This document shows positions 1-11,800 of a stretch of DNA of 64,000 nucleotides, piece by piece. The translations under genes were made by a program, and so were the position numbers. The first letter of the stretch is position 1, and each line of letters begins with the position of its first letter. A model generated the notes under the pieces. It was not told where the DNA came from and ran no database searches. It saw only the letters and a list, made by a program, of their open reading frames with translations. The DNA comes from Brachionus plicatilis. Its lineage: Eukaryota > Rotifera > Eurotatoria > Ploima > Brachionidae. Location of the stretch: the NCBI GenBank assembly GCA_010279815.1, contig QEOQ01000633.1:98070-162069 (forward strand), read 5' to 3'.

Positions 1-459
1 AGAGTTCAAAATCCTAAAGACAAAAGACTTAACTTCGCAAAGAAAAACCAAAATAATATTTTATGTTAAGAAAAAAATTTATTTATTTGCATTTTTAACT
101 TTACTAAAATATCAAAAATAATCGATAATTTTAATTAATTTTGAACATACTATTAATTTAATTTTTTTTTTTTAAATCTTAATTTAACAAACTATTTTAA
201 TCAATGTTACATCAAGAATTTCATATAAATCTACCTAATTTTGCAGGAAATTTATTATTAAATATAAAATGAGCAATTTAATATAGAGTTTTGATCATAA
301 ACCTCAACATGCCCTGCAAACGCGTGTTTTGATAGGTATTCAATAACGACAATAATTCCCGCGTCCCCTTTAGCAGTTACTGATTACCCAAAGACAAAGT
401 CGATTCAAATCCTAACAAAAATTCCTTGGATCGCTGTCGCCTTAGCACAGTGTTCTTAG

Positions 460-1250
460 GGAATAGCTAGATGGTTACGTTTACAAGGTTCGTATTTGTT
501 CACAAATTTAATTACATCGTCCCACATTTTTAGCTAATAATAATCCTTTTTCAGTCTATAATAAGTGGTTTCCGTCTGAAAATGTCTTAATAAATGAGCA
601 TCTCTTATTAGATTCTTTCTTACTTCCGGTTTGATGATGGCCCATCTCGCCAATCTAGCCGTAGAATTTTTTATACTCATTAACCATTTTAACGCAATAT
701 GATCTTGACTCCTTCAACAACTGTACCATATACGTATATTCGAAACTCTATAAATCCGAATAAAACTGAGAGCCATTCTTTCTCAGTGATTGTGTTTTGT
801 TAGAAGTCTTTAAGCATAGCATACAACATATTCCATGCCAAACTCGTCTACCTGTGCTAGTATAGCTCCGATAGCAATGCAAGATGCATCTGAGTAAATT
901 AAAGAGCTTATTTTGAAGTTTGGTTTTCTAAGAATAGGGTACGAAATTAAGGCTTCCTTCAATGTATAAAAAGCTTTATTTTGCACTTCTTACCATTCAA
1001 ATCTAACGTCTATTTTAAGAAGCTTGAACAATGGTTGTGCGATTTTTGCATAATCCTTGACAAACCTACGGCTGTAGTTTAAAATGTTTAGGAAATTAAG
1101 AAGCTATTTCAAATTTTTAAATGCTGCTCGTTTTTTTATCGCTTCAACTTTAATGGGGTCCATTTCGATAGTTTTACCAGTGATTACATACCCTTAGACT
1201 TTGATTCTCTTGGCATACCACCTTCAATTCGAAGGCTTTTGCCCAAATCT
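460..1250 (-). pseudogene. Decayed Ty3/gypsy pol remnant (RT end, RNase H, integrase start)
   Basis: Read on the minus strand from about 1120 down to 540, the sequence gives the conserved run of a gypsy-type polymerase. First comes the RT-RNase H junction (Y-S-R-R-F-V-K-D-Y-A-K-I-A-Q-P-L, about 1085-1035). Next is the RNase H start with S-D-A-S followed by A-I-G-A-I-L-A-Q (about 890-850). Then come the A-L-K-W-L and R-L-A-R-W motifs (about 695-640) and the start of the integrase zinc-binding region (H-L-L-R-H, about 600). There are in-frame stops, for example after F-E-W near 985, and frame shifts, and no LTRs are visible nearby. It is clearly dead and much older than the LTR element at 3041-7905. 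The family is assigned by motif; the subfamily is not determined. Confidence 0.82.
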
Positions 1251-1844
1251 GCTTGAAATTAAAAAAAAATTAATGATTGAAAAAAAACTGCTTTTGAAAA
1301 GAAAAAAATGCATTTATATTTTTTAGCTAAAAAATAATCGTTGCTAATTCATTTGTAAAGTTTATTTTGTAAAAAAAGACATTTTATTTTTGCCAAAATT
1401 GACATTTTTATTTGGATGTCAGAAAAATTAAATAATTTTGCGGAAAGATGAGTCCAAGATCTTTCATTTAATATATAATTCTGTATGAACTCGTTTTTCC
1501 TTAATTAATAGAAAAAGGTCCAAATTTCAATGCAAATAGAGTATTGTTCTTTTTTAAAACGAAATTAAACAAATATATATAAGAAATACAAGAGGAGCAG
1601 AGGCCAGAGTAAGAGGCTGCGGGAGAGAGGGTGTTGTAATATTATGATTAAACGAAATAAGTACATTGAAAAAAGCAATGGTGATGAAGAAAAATTAAAT
1701 GAACTTCAAATAATTTGAATAATTTTTTTTTAATTGTTTCAATTATTCAGTTAAGTTGTTGAATAAAACAAACATCGGAGAATTTGAATTCTTTTCATCT
1801 AAATATATAATTTAATTGAAATTGCTAAATTTAAATGAATGACT

Positions 1845-2037
1845 GAATGACCAAAACATGTTCTGTAAATTGTAGCAACTGAAACATACTTTGTACCACC
1901 AGTAATACTGATTCTGCAAAACTTAAAAATTAGTAAATTTAGGATATTACATTATATTAAAAATCCAATTCAATCTTAAGTGGTGTTACAAAGTATGTTT
2001 CAGTTGCTAGAATTTACAGAACATGTTTTGGTCATTC
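1845..2037. repeat. Foldback repeat, arms about 56 bp
   Basis: The left arm (1845-1900) runs from GAATGACCAAAACATG to TTTGTACCACC. The right arm (1981-2037) is its near-perfect reverse complement, with about 80 bp of unrelated AT-rich spacer between. There is no ORF inside. This is the shape of a short non-autonomous DNA transposon (MITE) or foldback element. I could not tie it to a superfamily because no diagnostic target duplication stands out. Confidence 0.75.
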
Positions 2038-2369
2038 AAACTTCAGCTTTGAAATTTTTAAATATTTTATTTTTGATTTTTGCTACAAATTTTACAATGC
2101 TGAACATTTTACCTTAAGAATAACTTATTGGAAGGGCAAAAAATTCAAGTGGCTGGGACTTTTAAAGTTAAATTTAAAATGACTTTAAAAAACCTCAAAC
2201 TCGAATCTATACATATTGCTTTTAATCTAAGATTCCGACTGTAGTAAAAAAGATTTTAATTCAATCAGTTTTGCTTCCATTTATTAAATGTTTTTAAAAT
2301 TTTTTATTAACTATCTTGAGAATGCAAAGGCAAGCAGTCAATTAGATAGATAAGAATTTAATAACCTCT

Positions 2370-3040
2370 CTAAATTCATAAAAATTCGTCTCATTGACCG
2401 TCGATATTCGGACGGATCGAAGATTCAGATCTTTTCTTGGCTAAACTGTCCATTTTATTAACGATAATTTAGACTTTAAAACTCATATCTTTAATTCAAA
2501 CAAATTTTTTTAAAAACGGGCGTTCATTTAAAAAGACGATTGATGAAGCTGTAAATGAATATGAAATAAGGTTCATAAAAATTTTTAGATTGACTTTTTT
2601 AAACAATTTAATTTATCGATAAAATTGTGAAAATCGTAACGGATAATAGATCAAATATGGTCAAAATGGGAAAATTAATAAATTTAGGTATTTTTTATGC
2701 TTGATTTTTTAATTAAAAATTATTGATTTAATTAAGATGGTGACGATCAATTCGATGAAACTGATTGTGAGAAATTACATTTAGATTCTGATGAAGATAA
2801 AGATAGCGAAATTACGAGTTCTGACGACGAAACATATTCTCGACCTTTTGAGTTCCAATCGATAACCGAAAGTATGCATATGCGTGGATTTACTCATTCG
2901 ATTCAATTGGTAATCAGAAAAAGCTTAAAGACAGTAAACTATTTAAGACGAACGCTTTCAAAATGTACGAAAATTGCTGCAAAATATGGTCAAAAGAAGG
3001 ATTTCACCAATTATTTGAGCGGAAAAAATTTCAATGCAAT
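2370..3040 (+). pseudogene. hAT transposase remnant, 5' part (split by LTR element)
   Basis: Two conserved hAT stretches are readable. At about 2398-2480 there is a T-V-D-I-R-T-D run followed by S-F-L-G and T-V-H-F-I, matching the usual T-D-x-W-T / F-x-G-x-T-x-H-F-I block. At about 2626-2660 there is I-V-T-D-N-R-S-N-M-V-K, the catalytic-domain V-T-D-N-x-S-N-M motif. An acidic segment (2740-2850) and H-S-I-Q-L-V-I (2893-2913), equivalent to the hAT C-x-A-H-x-L-Q-L block, follow. Stops and frame shifts interrupt it; 2681-2735 could be a small intron. The reading frame runs straight into the LTR retrotransposon at 3041 and resumes at 7906, so the LTR element landed in an existing hAT copy. Confidence 0.8.
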
Positions 3041-3410
3041 TGTTTTTTTGTTTGTTTGTAGGGTTTCTTGTAGGGTGGGGAGAATTAATTGACAAGAAGC
3101 TGGTTTGTTTTAGTTTGTTTATTAATCAAAAAATGATAATGAAAACGGCCGTTCTAAAGCCAGTTTAGAGTTGGGAAGAGAAAGATAGAAATTGGATAAT
3201 GTAAATAGTTTGTGAATAGAGTTTCTTTCGTTAGATGGTTTTATTTATATTAAGATTGTTAGCTTAGTAAATTAGTTATTATACATAGTTAGTGTTGTGT
3301 GTCTTAAAGAAGTTATGTTAGGAGTGTAAATATGAAAATAGTGTAAATAAGATTTTTGTTTAATGTTTAGCGAGAATAACAAAATCTGCTCTTGTGGTTG
3401 CTACACCTCA
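3041..3410 (-). repeat. LTR (3' LTR of the minus-strand element)
   Basis: It spans TGTTTTTTTGTTTG to CTACACCTCA on the plus strand. It matches 7534-7905 throughout except for single substitutions near each end, two internal substitutions, and GGTTG against GGGTTAG near 3396. It starts with TG and ends with CA. Confidence 0.95.
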
Positions 3411-3421
3411 TCATCCCTCGG
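3411..3421 (-). other. Polypurine tract
   Basis: Read on the minus strand, the bases directly before the 3' LTR are CGAGGGATGA, a purine-rich run in the position where plus-strand DNA synthesis is primed in LTR elements. The call rests on position and composition only. Confidence 0.6.
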
Positions 3422-3429
3422 CTTTGAAC

Positions 3430-6368
3430 CTAAGGCTTGGCCCTCAGTCTTTCTGACCTTCTGGGTTGATTTGAGTCCGGCTGTGTGAGTGGAGATGTTT
3501 CGGCAACTTGGTTGCTTCCTTCTTTTGGTGGTCTTCCATGCTTTTGTTTGGTTTGATGACCAACTGATTGGTTTGCTGATTGGACTTGGTTAATAGGCGA
3601 ACTATATTGAGACGGTTTAGGTTCTTGTTCAGCTTGCGGTGGTGCTGCTGTGTGTTGTGGTTGAGTTGGTGTTGTTGTTGGCTTTATTGCGTTGGTTGGT
3701 GGTATGGGTAATGATTCCTCGCTTATGCCCCATTCCGTGTTGTACGCGTAGTACGGTTTGAAGAGTCTGACGTTTCGAGTTGTTTCTTGGTTGCCTCTTT
3801 TTGCAGTGATCATGGTGCCTTTTTTAGCTATTACGGTATAAGGCTGTGGGTCCCATTTCGGGTCGGGTTTTCTCGTCTGTTCTACTTTCAGTAGTACTTT
3901 CGCGCCGATTTCGATTTGAGGTTCACGTACCCTCATTCTTCTATCGTACTCTCTTTTCGTCTGTTCCTTTGCATTGGCGTTGTTTGATCTTGCAGACTCG
4001 TGGAGCAATTTTAGTTTCTCGAACTCCAGCTCCTCGAATTCTGGCAGACCAGATGTTCTGGAGTGAAGGAATAGGAGTTTAGCAGGTGGAACCTTAGTCG
4101 TTGAATGAGGTGTTTCTCTGTATGCTTTTAGAAAACATTGTAATTCTTCGTCTTTGTTTCTGCCTGTGATTGAGGCTGTTCGCAGTACTTGGCCTAGGTT
4201 CTTCATAAAACTCTCAATCTCTCCGTTTGCTCTCGGCCATCGTGACGTGATACGCTGGTGGTGGAAGCCCATTCGGCTCGCATAAAGAGCGAATTGGTGG
4301 GATTGAAAGGGAGGACCATTGTCAGTTTTGTACCTTATTGGTACGCCAAGGATTGTGAATAGCCGATTGAGCACCATAATGACATTTTCAAGTGATGTAG
4401 CTTTTATTTTGTCTACGGCGGCCCATCTGCTATAATCGTCTAGGTTGACGAAGTAGTAGTAACCGTCGGACAAAGGTCCGAAAAAGTCCCCGCTGATTTG
4501 CTTCCATGGTCCATTGGGCATTCCAGATGGCTTCAAGGGAGCAAGTTGGGCATATCTCGCTGTATTTGGCTATACTTGGCAAGATGTATCGGAAGTTTGC
4601 GCTTTGTTGCACCAAGTAACTCTCTCAATAACAGAAGTTCTTCGTCTGACTTAGTTTCAGATATGATTTCTTTCATTGAAATCGCATTTGGTCTTGAGCT
4701 TTCGGCTATCATGCAAACGTATTTTCATTTGATTAAGTATGGTCTGGCTTCGCAATCGTTGACTTTGACGGATTGCGTGAAAAGGAGTCAGCTTTGTTGA
4801 GATTCCCTGGCTTGTGCACGATCTCATAGTCGAATTGTGTTAATCTTAGGGCCCATCTCTCTATTCTTGCTGGTGGTCGGTTTGCTGCGTTGTTGAAGAT
4901 GAGTTGTACAGCGCGGTTGTCTGTCACCAGCTTGAAGTGGGAACCAATTAGATACAACCAGAACTTCTCACAGGCCCATACCGCAGCTTGTGCTTCTTTT
5001 TCGCACTGGCTGTATCGTCGCTCAGTGTCACTTAGAAGTCTGGAAGCAAAACAAACAATTTTGACATCGTTGGTATCTTTCGGATTTCTTTGCTGTAGCA
5101 CAGCGCCCAAGCCGACCGAGCTGGCTTCGACCACGAGCTCAGTTTTCCATCTTTTGTTGAAGAAGGCCATGTATTTGTTCGTTATGGTCTGCTTCAACTT
5201 GTTGAGTGCTGTGTCGTGCTCGTTTGTCCATTCCCATTTAGAGTGCTTCTTCGTGAGTCGCCATAGCGGCTTGGAAATTGAGCAGGTGTTTCGTATGAAA
5301 CGGCAGTTTGATTGAACCAAGCCAAGCAGAGACCTTACCCTTTTCACGTTGGCCGGTGTGCTGGCGTCGCGAAGTGCTTGAAATTTGTCTTCGGTTGGCT
5401 TGATGCCATCAGATGACATTTGCATGCCTAAAAATGTGAGCTTGCGTTTATTGAACTCGCATTTTTCTACGTTTAGGGTCACTCCCCTTTCTTCTAGTCT
5501 TTTCAAAACTTTCATTAGACTATCGTCGTGTTCGGCATCAGTCTTCCCAAAAATGAGTAAATCGTCGGTCAAGTTTGCTTGACCTGAGGTATCTTCTAGC
5601 AATTTCCTTATTGCCTCTGTGAACTCTTCGGATGCGCTTGAAATTCCCATGTGGAGTCTCTTGTATCTGAAAAGGCCACAGTGGGTCGTTATTGTGGTCA
5701 AATGCCTGGAGTCTTCAGAGAGCTTTAGCTGGTGAAAAGCCTACCTGATCCAGCTTTGAAAACTTAACTGATCCGCTAACGAGGTATATTAGGTCCTCGA
5801 ATGACTTTGTTGGATGCCTGGTGCGTCGCAACGACTTGTTCATTGGTCTTGAGTCACATGTGAGTCTAACTTCTAGTTGGTTTCCTTGTTTGTTTATGTC
5901 TTATTTCTTTTCTTTCGGCACAACTCCCAAGTTTGATATCCATGGGGTTGGGCCCATTGATGAGTTGACTTTTTCCTGGATTCCTTCCTTTACTTGTTTT
6001 TCGAGCTCCTCCTTCACCAGATCTTGGAGATGGATTGCTACTGGTCTAAGATTTTGTCGGATAGGCCTTGCATTTGGGTCGATATATAGCTTAACTACAG
6101 TGTCAGTGATTCAACCCATAGTTTCCGAGAAAAGATTTGGGAACATTTTTCTGACCTTTTCTTTGAACGCCGTGTCTGGATCATTTGCTCTTTTTGTGTT
6201 GCTTTCTGTGGCCACGGTGTTTATTATTTTGACCACGCCGAGTGCCACTGCTGTCTTGTAGCTTAAGAGAAGTTCAGCTTTACCCCTTATGACGATGAAA
6301 CCGGCTTTTGTCGTTCGGTTGGCTGTACTTGCTTCCGCTACAAACTGCCCTACAATAGGTAGTGGTGA
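3430..6368 (-). pseudogene. Defective pol: RT, RNase H, integrase of the LTR element
   Basis: Three pieces are readable on the minus strand. About 6368-5715 is the pol N-terminal region and start of RT, with a stop near 6115. 5701-4733 is the RT palm through RNase H (322 codons). 4536-3430 is the integrase core and C-terminal tail (368 codons). The RT active-site box reads L-T-D-D-L-L-I-F-G in place of the usual Y-x-D-D. The first RNase H acidic position lies in V-V-E-A-S, where V-x-D-A-S is usual. The integrase core shows G-D-F-F-G-P, T-D-N-G-P-P-F and N-G-E-I-E-S, the D, D and E positions of D,D-35-E, with Pro/Ser-rich tail sequence after it. The shifts between the pieces and the changed active-site residues indicate inactivation after or shortly before insertion. 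Confidence 0.88.
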
Positions 6369-7397
6369 TCAAGATTTGTATCGATAGTATTCTGTCCAGC
6401 TCTTTTGAAGTGTCGGCCTGTTGTGGATGTTATTGTACGTGGGTTCGTCGATGACATTTATTGGAGCACCAGTATCAATTAAGAATGACAGTTTTGTGCT
6501 GTTTATTTCAATTGATACTCTAGGACCATCATTTGCGGGCTTTTGCCTATCCGATACGGCGAACAGACCATATGATTGGCTTTGTTTGTATCTGAGGTAG
6601 TTGGCATATTCATTGGTATCGAGTGTGTGACTCAATTCCGACTCTGATTCTGCTCCCTCTATGAGTCTAATTGGCTTCTTTGATTTGGGCTCATGACATT
6701 TGGATTTGGCACTTCGGCAGACTGATGCGAAGTGGTTTAGCTTTTCGCAGTTTCGACATTGTTTGCCCTTTGCTCTGCACCTGTCTTTGCTTTCGCAGTG
6801 ACCCCGGCACCAGTTACATTGGTCACGTTTCTTTCTATTGTCAAAGCTTGCATGTGTTCTTTTTCTTTCTGCGTAAAGGATTGACGATTCTGACGTCGGG
6901 TTGGTGAGCAGGTTCATATTCTGGACACAGCTTTCGTAGCATTGAGCGCTATCGATTGCATTTGCCAATGTGAGGTTGTTGGTTCGGTAACATTTTTCCT
7001 GTAATGCTGGCATGTTCGAACCTGCTACGAATTGTGAAAGTACATTGCGTTCAAGAGCTTCTCCCAACTTGCAATGGATCGCCTGTTGCCTCAGGCGCAT
7101 CACGTAATCATTGACTGGTTCACCTTCCCTCCGTTTCATATGCCGGAATTTTTGTTCCTCGGCAAACTCGGACCTTTGAGGGGCGAAGTGATCTGTGAGG
7201 AGCTTGTATGCTTAGTCTATGTTTTCATTTCCACCAGCTAGGCTCTTGTAGATTTCGTAGACCTCAGGACCGATCATGAGCAAGAGGGTCGGTAAAACAC
7301 GGTCTTGCGGAAGGTTTTTGGCTAGTAGGAATAGCTTGAACCGCTCAAGCCACATTTTCCATCTCGTCCTTTCCGGTTTGATATTAGACCACCACAT
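6369..7397 (-). pseudogene. gag with zinc knuckles and protease of the LTR element
   Basis: It begins M-W-W-S-N-I-K-P at 7397. An in-frame TAG near 7213 splits it, and the frame continues to 6369. The N-terminal half carries a retrotransposon capsid-like region (K-M-W-L-E-R-F-K-L-F-L and, after the stop, R-R-E-G-E-P-V-N-D-Y-V). It is followed by cysteine-rich knuckles, C-x2-C-x4-C style (about 6825-6700). At about 6485-6450 there is L-I-D-T-G-A-P-I-N-V-I-D, the aspartic protease active site. Gag and protease therefore lie in one frame. Apart from the stop and the final frame break, this part is well preserved. Confidence 0.88.
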
Positions 7398-7520
7398 GTT
7401 GCGTTGTGTCTGGTTGCTGTGTTTACGTGTCCTGATATCTTGCTACGTTGTCGTCTTCTTCTTTCTCTTCGTTGTATTGGATTGTGCTGTCTGGGCAAGA
7501 CATTGGTTTTTGTTCTTTTT

Positions 7521-7531
7521 CTCCGTCGCCA
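7521..7531 (-). other. Primer-binding site, tRNA-Arg-like
   Basis: On the minus strand, TGGCGACGGAG starts two nucleotides after the 5' LTR ends in CA. TGG is the complement of the CCA tail of a tRNA. The TGGCGAC start resembles the arginine-tRNA type known from mdg1/412 elements; that assignment is from memory. Matching it to the organism's own tRNAs would settle the primer. Confidence 0.7.
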
Positions 7532-7533
7532 GA

Positions 7534-7905
7534 TGTTTTGTTGCTTGTTTGTAGGGTTTCTTGTAGGGTGGGGAGAATTAATTGACAAGAAGCTGGTTTG
7601 TTTTAGTTTGTTTATTAATCAAAAAATGATAATGAAAACGGCCGTTCTAAAGCCAGTTTAGAGTTGGGAAGAGAAAGATAGAAATTGGATAATGTAAATA
7701 GTTTGTGAATAGAGTTTCTTTCGTTAGATGGTTTTATTTATATTAAGATTGTTAGCTTAGTAAATTAGTTATTATACATAGTTAGTGTTGTGTGTCTTAA
7801 AGAAGTTATGTAAGGAGTGTAAATATGAAAATAGTGTAAATAAGATTTTTGTTTAATATTTAGCGAGAATAACAAAATCTGCTCTTGTGGGTTAGCTACA
7901 CCACA
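7534..7905 (-). repeat. LTR (5' LTR of the minus-strand element)
   Basis: It spans TGTTTTGTTGCTTG to GCTACACCACA on the plus strand. It is the partner of 3041-3410 and is directly followed by the GCAAT target duplication. As the 5' LTR of a minus-strand element it would carry the promoter; no TATA box was assigned. Confidence 0.95.
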
Positions 7906-8840
7906 GCAATTACCGATAAAAATGAGATCAAGTGTTTAGGAAGAATCACGAAAATTAAACTCAATGATTTAAACGATGCGCTTGATCAAATCGACGAAAA
8001 TAGGTTAAGACTTAATCAAACAGAGTTTACTAGGCTAACAGAAATTGTGAAAATATTGGAACCTTTTAAAAACGTCACATATTAGATTTAAGGTAAAATA
8101 AATAATCAAATTTCAATATTTAATTAGATAATTAAATCTATTATTAAATGAGAAAACTATTCAACAATTAGTCTAGTTGTTCCATCAATATTACAACTAA
8201 TCGACCATTTAGATAATATTCATCCATCTGTAAATTGTTTGGATCACTTATTTCGTAATTAAATGGTCAAATCATGGAAAGATTGGATTATATTATAAAA
8301 GCTTTTAATGATTCAAATTCTAACAACTTTGGCTACCTAGACTTTACATGGTCTATTGCTTCCTTTTTGGATCCATTTTTTAGACTCGAGTGGCTCGAAA
8401 TAACTGGAATGGACAAAGAGGAACAACTAATATTTACAAGTGTTTTTAAAGATCAACTCTACAATTACTGGAATATTACTCAAAAAACTACAGCAAGTTC
8501 ACTTCCAAATTCATTACAAAGTGATATAAATATAAACGCTGATGATGATAATAATAGCCAAACTTTGTCAAATAAAAAAAGTCGTCCTTTAGCCACATTG
8601 AGATAAGATTTGGACGACAGTTTATTATAATCTCCTATAAAGAGAAGAAAGTTCTTCTAATCGAAACCCTCTTAGAGAATTGAACTTTCAGACCAACCAA
8701 ACCAAATCCAAAATTTCATTAGCTTCCAATATCGAAACTTGTTCAAATCAATTATCACCAAAGAAACGTGGTAGAAAAAGGCTACCTCGTGACGAAAATG
8801 GTAAAATTATTAGCCACAAATTGATTTCGACATGATTTAA
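7906..8840 (+). pseudogene. hAT transposase remnant, 3' part
   Basis: This continues, in the same frame, the hAT sequence interrupted at 3040 once the LTR element and one GCAAT copy are discounted. It reads T-D-K-N-E-I-K, then an L-T-E-I-V-K-I-L-E-P-F run (about 8032-8064), the typical hAT L-x-x-I-x-x-x-L-x-P-F motif. After a break, 8274-8606 gives an L-D-P-F-F-R-L-E-W-L run (about 8370-8400). The end (8760-8810) encodes a basic AT-hook-like segment, K-K-R-G-R-K-R-L-P-R-D-E-N-G-K. That segment recurs near 63740-63800, so the family has at least two copies here. Frame breaks near 8090-8270 and 8606 show decay. No terminal inverted repeats were identified. Confidence 0.78.
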
Positions 8841-11800
8841 TTTGACATGTTTAATTTACTTCTGGTTAATTTGGAAAAAAATTAATTTGACGTGTTTTTT
8901 TTTTCACAGAAATTATTTATACAAAAAAATCTTTATTAGTTGTAAAATATGTCAATAAATTTAGATTATTGACCAATTATAATTCTTATATTCAATTAGA
9001 TTAGACAAATTTCTGGAAAAATCAAATACTTTTTCAGTCATATAATCAGCAAACATTTTATGTGACTGTTCTTCCAAGTAAAGATAAGCAGGCTTAAGTC
9101 TGTTTTATTTTACCACAGGAAAATTTAATGTCCTGATTTTCATCTTTTTTATTTCTGGAAGACTTATTTAGAATAAGATTTTCAAATAAATGAACCAAAT
9201 CGTCCGTTAAAATGTTGAGCTTAGTAAATTTTTCTAATAAATTCTCTGTCAAAAAAAAATGATGTCAAAATTAAGTGCTTTAATGAACTTAAATTGCAAG
9301 AGAGGAAAAATTAAATTATCGCTTATTTTATGAGTTGTATTGGACTGAGAAAAAGTTTTTTCAATTTTTTTCTATTTCCTAAATATGCATTGCATGTAAA
9401 GTATGTTACATTACAATTATTTAAATTAAATCTAAGATTTAGTTTAACTTCAAATGATAAACTCTTTGAATTGAAATGATATTATGAATTTATCATCAAC
9501 TTCAAGATGCCAAAAATACACCAAATATATTCTTGTTTAATTTTGAAAATTTTATATAATTTAATATTATTTTCTTCTTACTAAATTAGTTTTTTTAAAT
9601 TTAATTTACACGTTTTCAATGAGATATTAAATTTGAAATAAAATTATATGTCAAATCGTATCCAATTAAGACATGCCGAATAATTTTTGTCTAATGTCTT
9701 TTTATTTTAAGATTAAAATCTAACTTGAAAAAATTTAGTTTCTTTTTGATAAAAGAGGAGGGCTCTTTTCAATATTTCAAAACAAAAGCTCCGATTAGAT
9801 GCATAGAGTCTTGTTGATCATAAACACCTCAACTACCATCAATAAATTTGTTACTCTTTTTGTAGTTCAAAAATTTCAATCTATAATGCAGAAACATTCA
9901 TTAGATTATATCGCAAGATGGGTAACGAGCTTCCGATTCTCTGCTTACATGATTAGCACACAATTTGGCTAGATAAATTTATCAAAATAAAGCTTGGCTT
10001 TGTAAAAGGATGAATGAAAATAAAATTTAAATAAGTTAGCATTTAAATCGTTGATTCTTCAAATGCTAAGAATATTTGATTTTTATTTCTTTTTTTTAAT
10101 TTAAAATTGAACATAAATAAAATCCTGCAACCTTTTTTGTGGCGTAAATTTAAATGTCGTATCTAACTCTAAAGTCTTGTAATATCTGGAAATTTAAACT
10201 TTAAGAATTAGATAATATACCTATACCATTTATTAGTATGTTAATATTAAAAAATATGTATATAAATAGGTAGCGATTTGCAAACTAAATTCGCAGTGAT
10301 TTTGTTGTTTAATTTTTTTTCATGTTTTTCTTAAAGTATAAGTATAGATTTGAGGAAATTTTCAATTTTTCCTATAAATATACAAAAAAATTTTAATTTT
10401 ATTATTGAAATTAGGAAACATTTTTCTGTATCAAAGATTATAATAAAGCAAAGTTTTTAATTAAATTAAGATCGAATAAATTTTTTTAACTGTTTAGTTT
10501 ATTAATGTATATAATTTAGGTTTTTTATTTTTTCTCATTACAAACATAAAATTTCCCACACAAAAGTTAAAAAAAAAACTCATTACTTCTAGTTGTTTTT
10601 GATAAAAAACTTACAAATTTTTTATGGCTTGATGTTGTAAATTTAAAAAATTAAAATAAATGAAAATTTTGGAAGACTAATTATTACTGATGTATTGAAA
10701 AAACTCCGCCTAGTATGCTTTTTTAAAGCTATTTACTGAGAGCAATAGTTCTTATTTAGTTATTGTTAGGGATCGAAAGAAAAAAAATAATTTATTTTTT
10801 CAAAAAATCAATACTTTAAATTAACTGAATTCCATTTATTTATAAAATTCATGAACAATGTGAAGCATTGAGGGAGAATTTTTATTATTTTCAGAATTAT
10901 TTGCTAATAAATGTTATTTCTCGAGTCAATATTTTTATTATTAATTTTTAAAGGGTATTTTGCGTGTTATTAGATATTAAAAAATGTAAACTTTATTTTA
11001 ATCACAATGTTTGTAATTAATTTCTCAATTACATCTTAAAAATTTAATAAAGCTTTGTATTCTAAGAAAATTAAATTACGCAATTAAAGAATTTCAAAAG
11101 ATTAAGAGAAAATAAAAGCTAGTTGCCAAATACATTATTATTTTTTATTTTTATTACCAAGGTTTTATTATTCAAACATAAAAATTAAAATTAAACAAAA
11201 ATAGCGTCGATCTATTGAATAGATAAGTTTATTTATTTAGACTAAAAAAGTTTGATAAAATTTCAAAGATTATTTTGAAATTTCTATTAAATAAGCTGTT
11301 TTTTTTAATTAAATTTTGAGAAAAAATATTTTTAAAATTGACTTTTATTTTTAAATGGTGTGCTAGTGATGTGGTAATTAGGAAAAATTGATTTTTTCTT
11401 TTTTATATGAATGTTAAAAATAATTGAGTTTCGAACATAAATTGGAAAGAGTGCATGAGCTAAAGCTATTTAAGAGAGCAAGATAGATGCGAATTTATTT
11501 TGTTTAAGCTTTTTATTTTTATTGAGGCTCGAATTTTTTTCTAACATCTGCTTCAGATTATAGCATTAATAAATGAGAGGCAGAAATCATTTTAGTTGAA
11601 GTTGAAGAAAAAAGAAAAAAAAAAAAACGCTAACTTTCACTGAAATTTTCTTTAAGCACATTTTAAGCACATCAAAAATTAAAAAAGTATAAACTGTGTA
11701 GAAAACCGCAAGCAACAAAAATATTGTTTGTTTCTAGTCGAATAAAAAAAATTGTATGTTTTTGATCAGAGTAAAGTGCTTAGTTTGAAAAATTAAATTA

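Larger units (their letters stand above)
3041..7905 (-). mobile_element. Ty3/gypsy LTR retrotransposon, full length, recently inserted, defective
   Basis: This is a complete element of 4865 bp. Two LTRs (370 and 372 bp) begin TG and end CA and differ at only about five bases plus a 2-base indel. It is flanked by a 5-bp target duplication GCAAT (3036-3040 and 7906-7910). A primer-binding site lies 2 nt inside the 5' LTR (7521-7531) and a purine-rich tract abuts the 3' LTR (3411-3421). On the minus strand the internal region encodes gag with zinc knuckles, aspartic protease, RT, RNase H and integrase in Ty3/gypsy order. The near-identity of the LTRs means a young insertion. Internal stops and frame shifts (near 7213, 6115, 5715 and 4733) mean this copy is not autonomous. 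It sits inside the hAT remnant. Confidence 0.95.

Noticed and set aside
4890..6261. Plus-strand ORFs of 65-146 codons inside the LTR element
   Set aside because: Antisense shadows of pol; the minus strand carries the recognisable motifs.
9835..9975. Possible old gypsy integrase fragment
   Set aside because: A few words resemble a pol reading (Y-I-A-R-W on the plus strand), but nothing extends them; too short to support.
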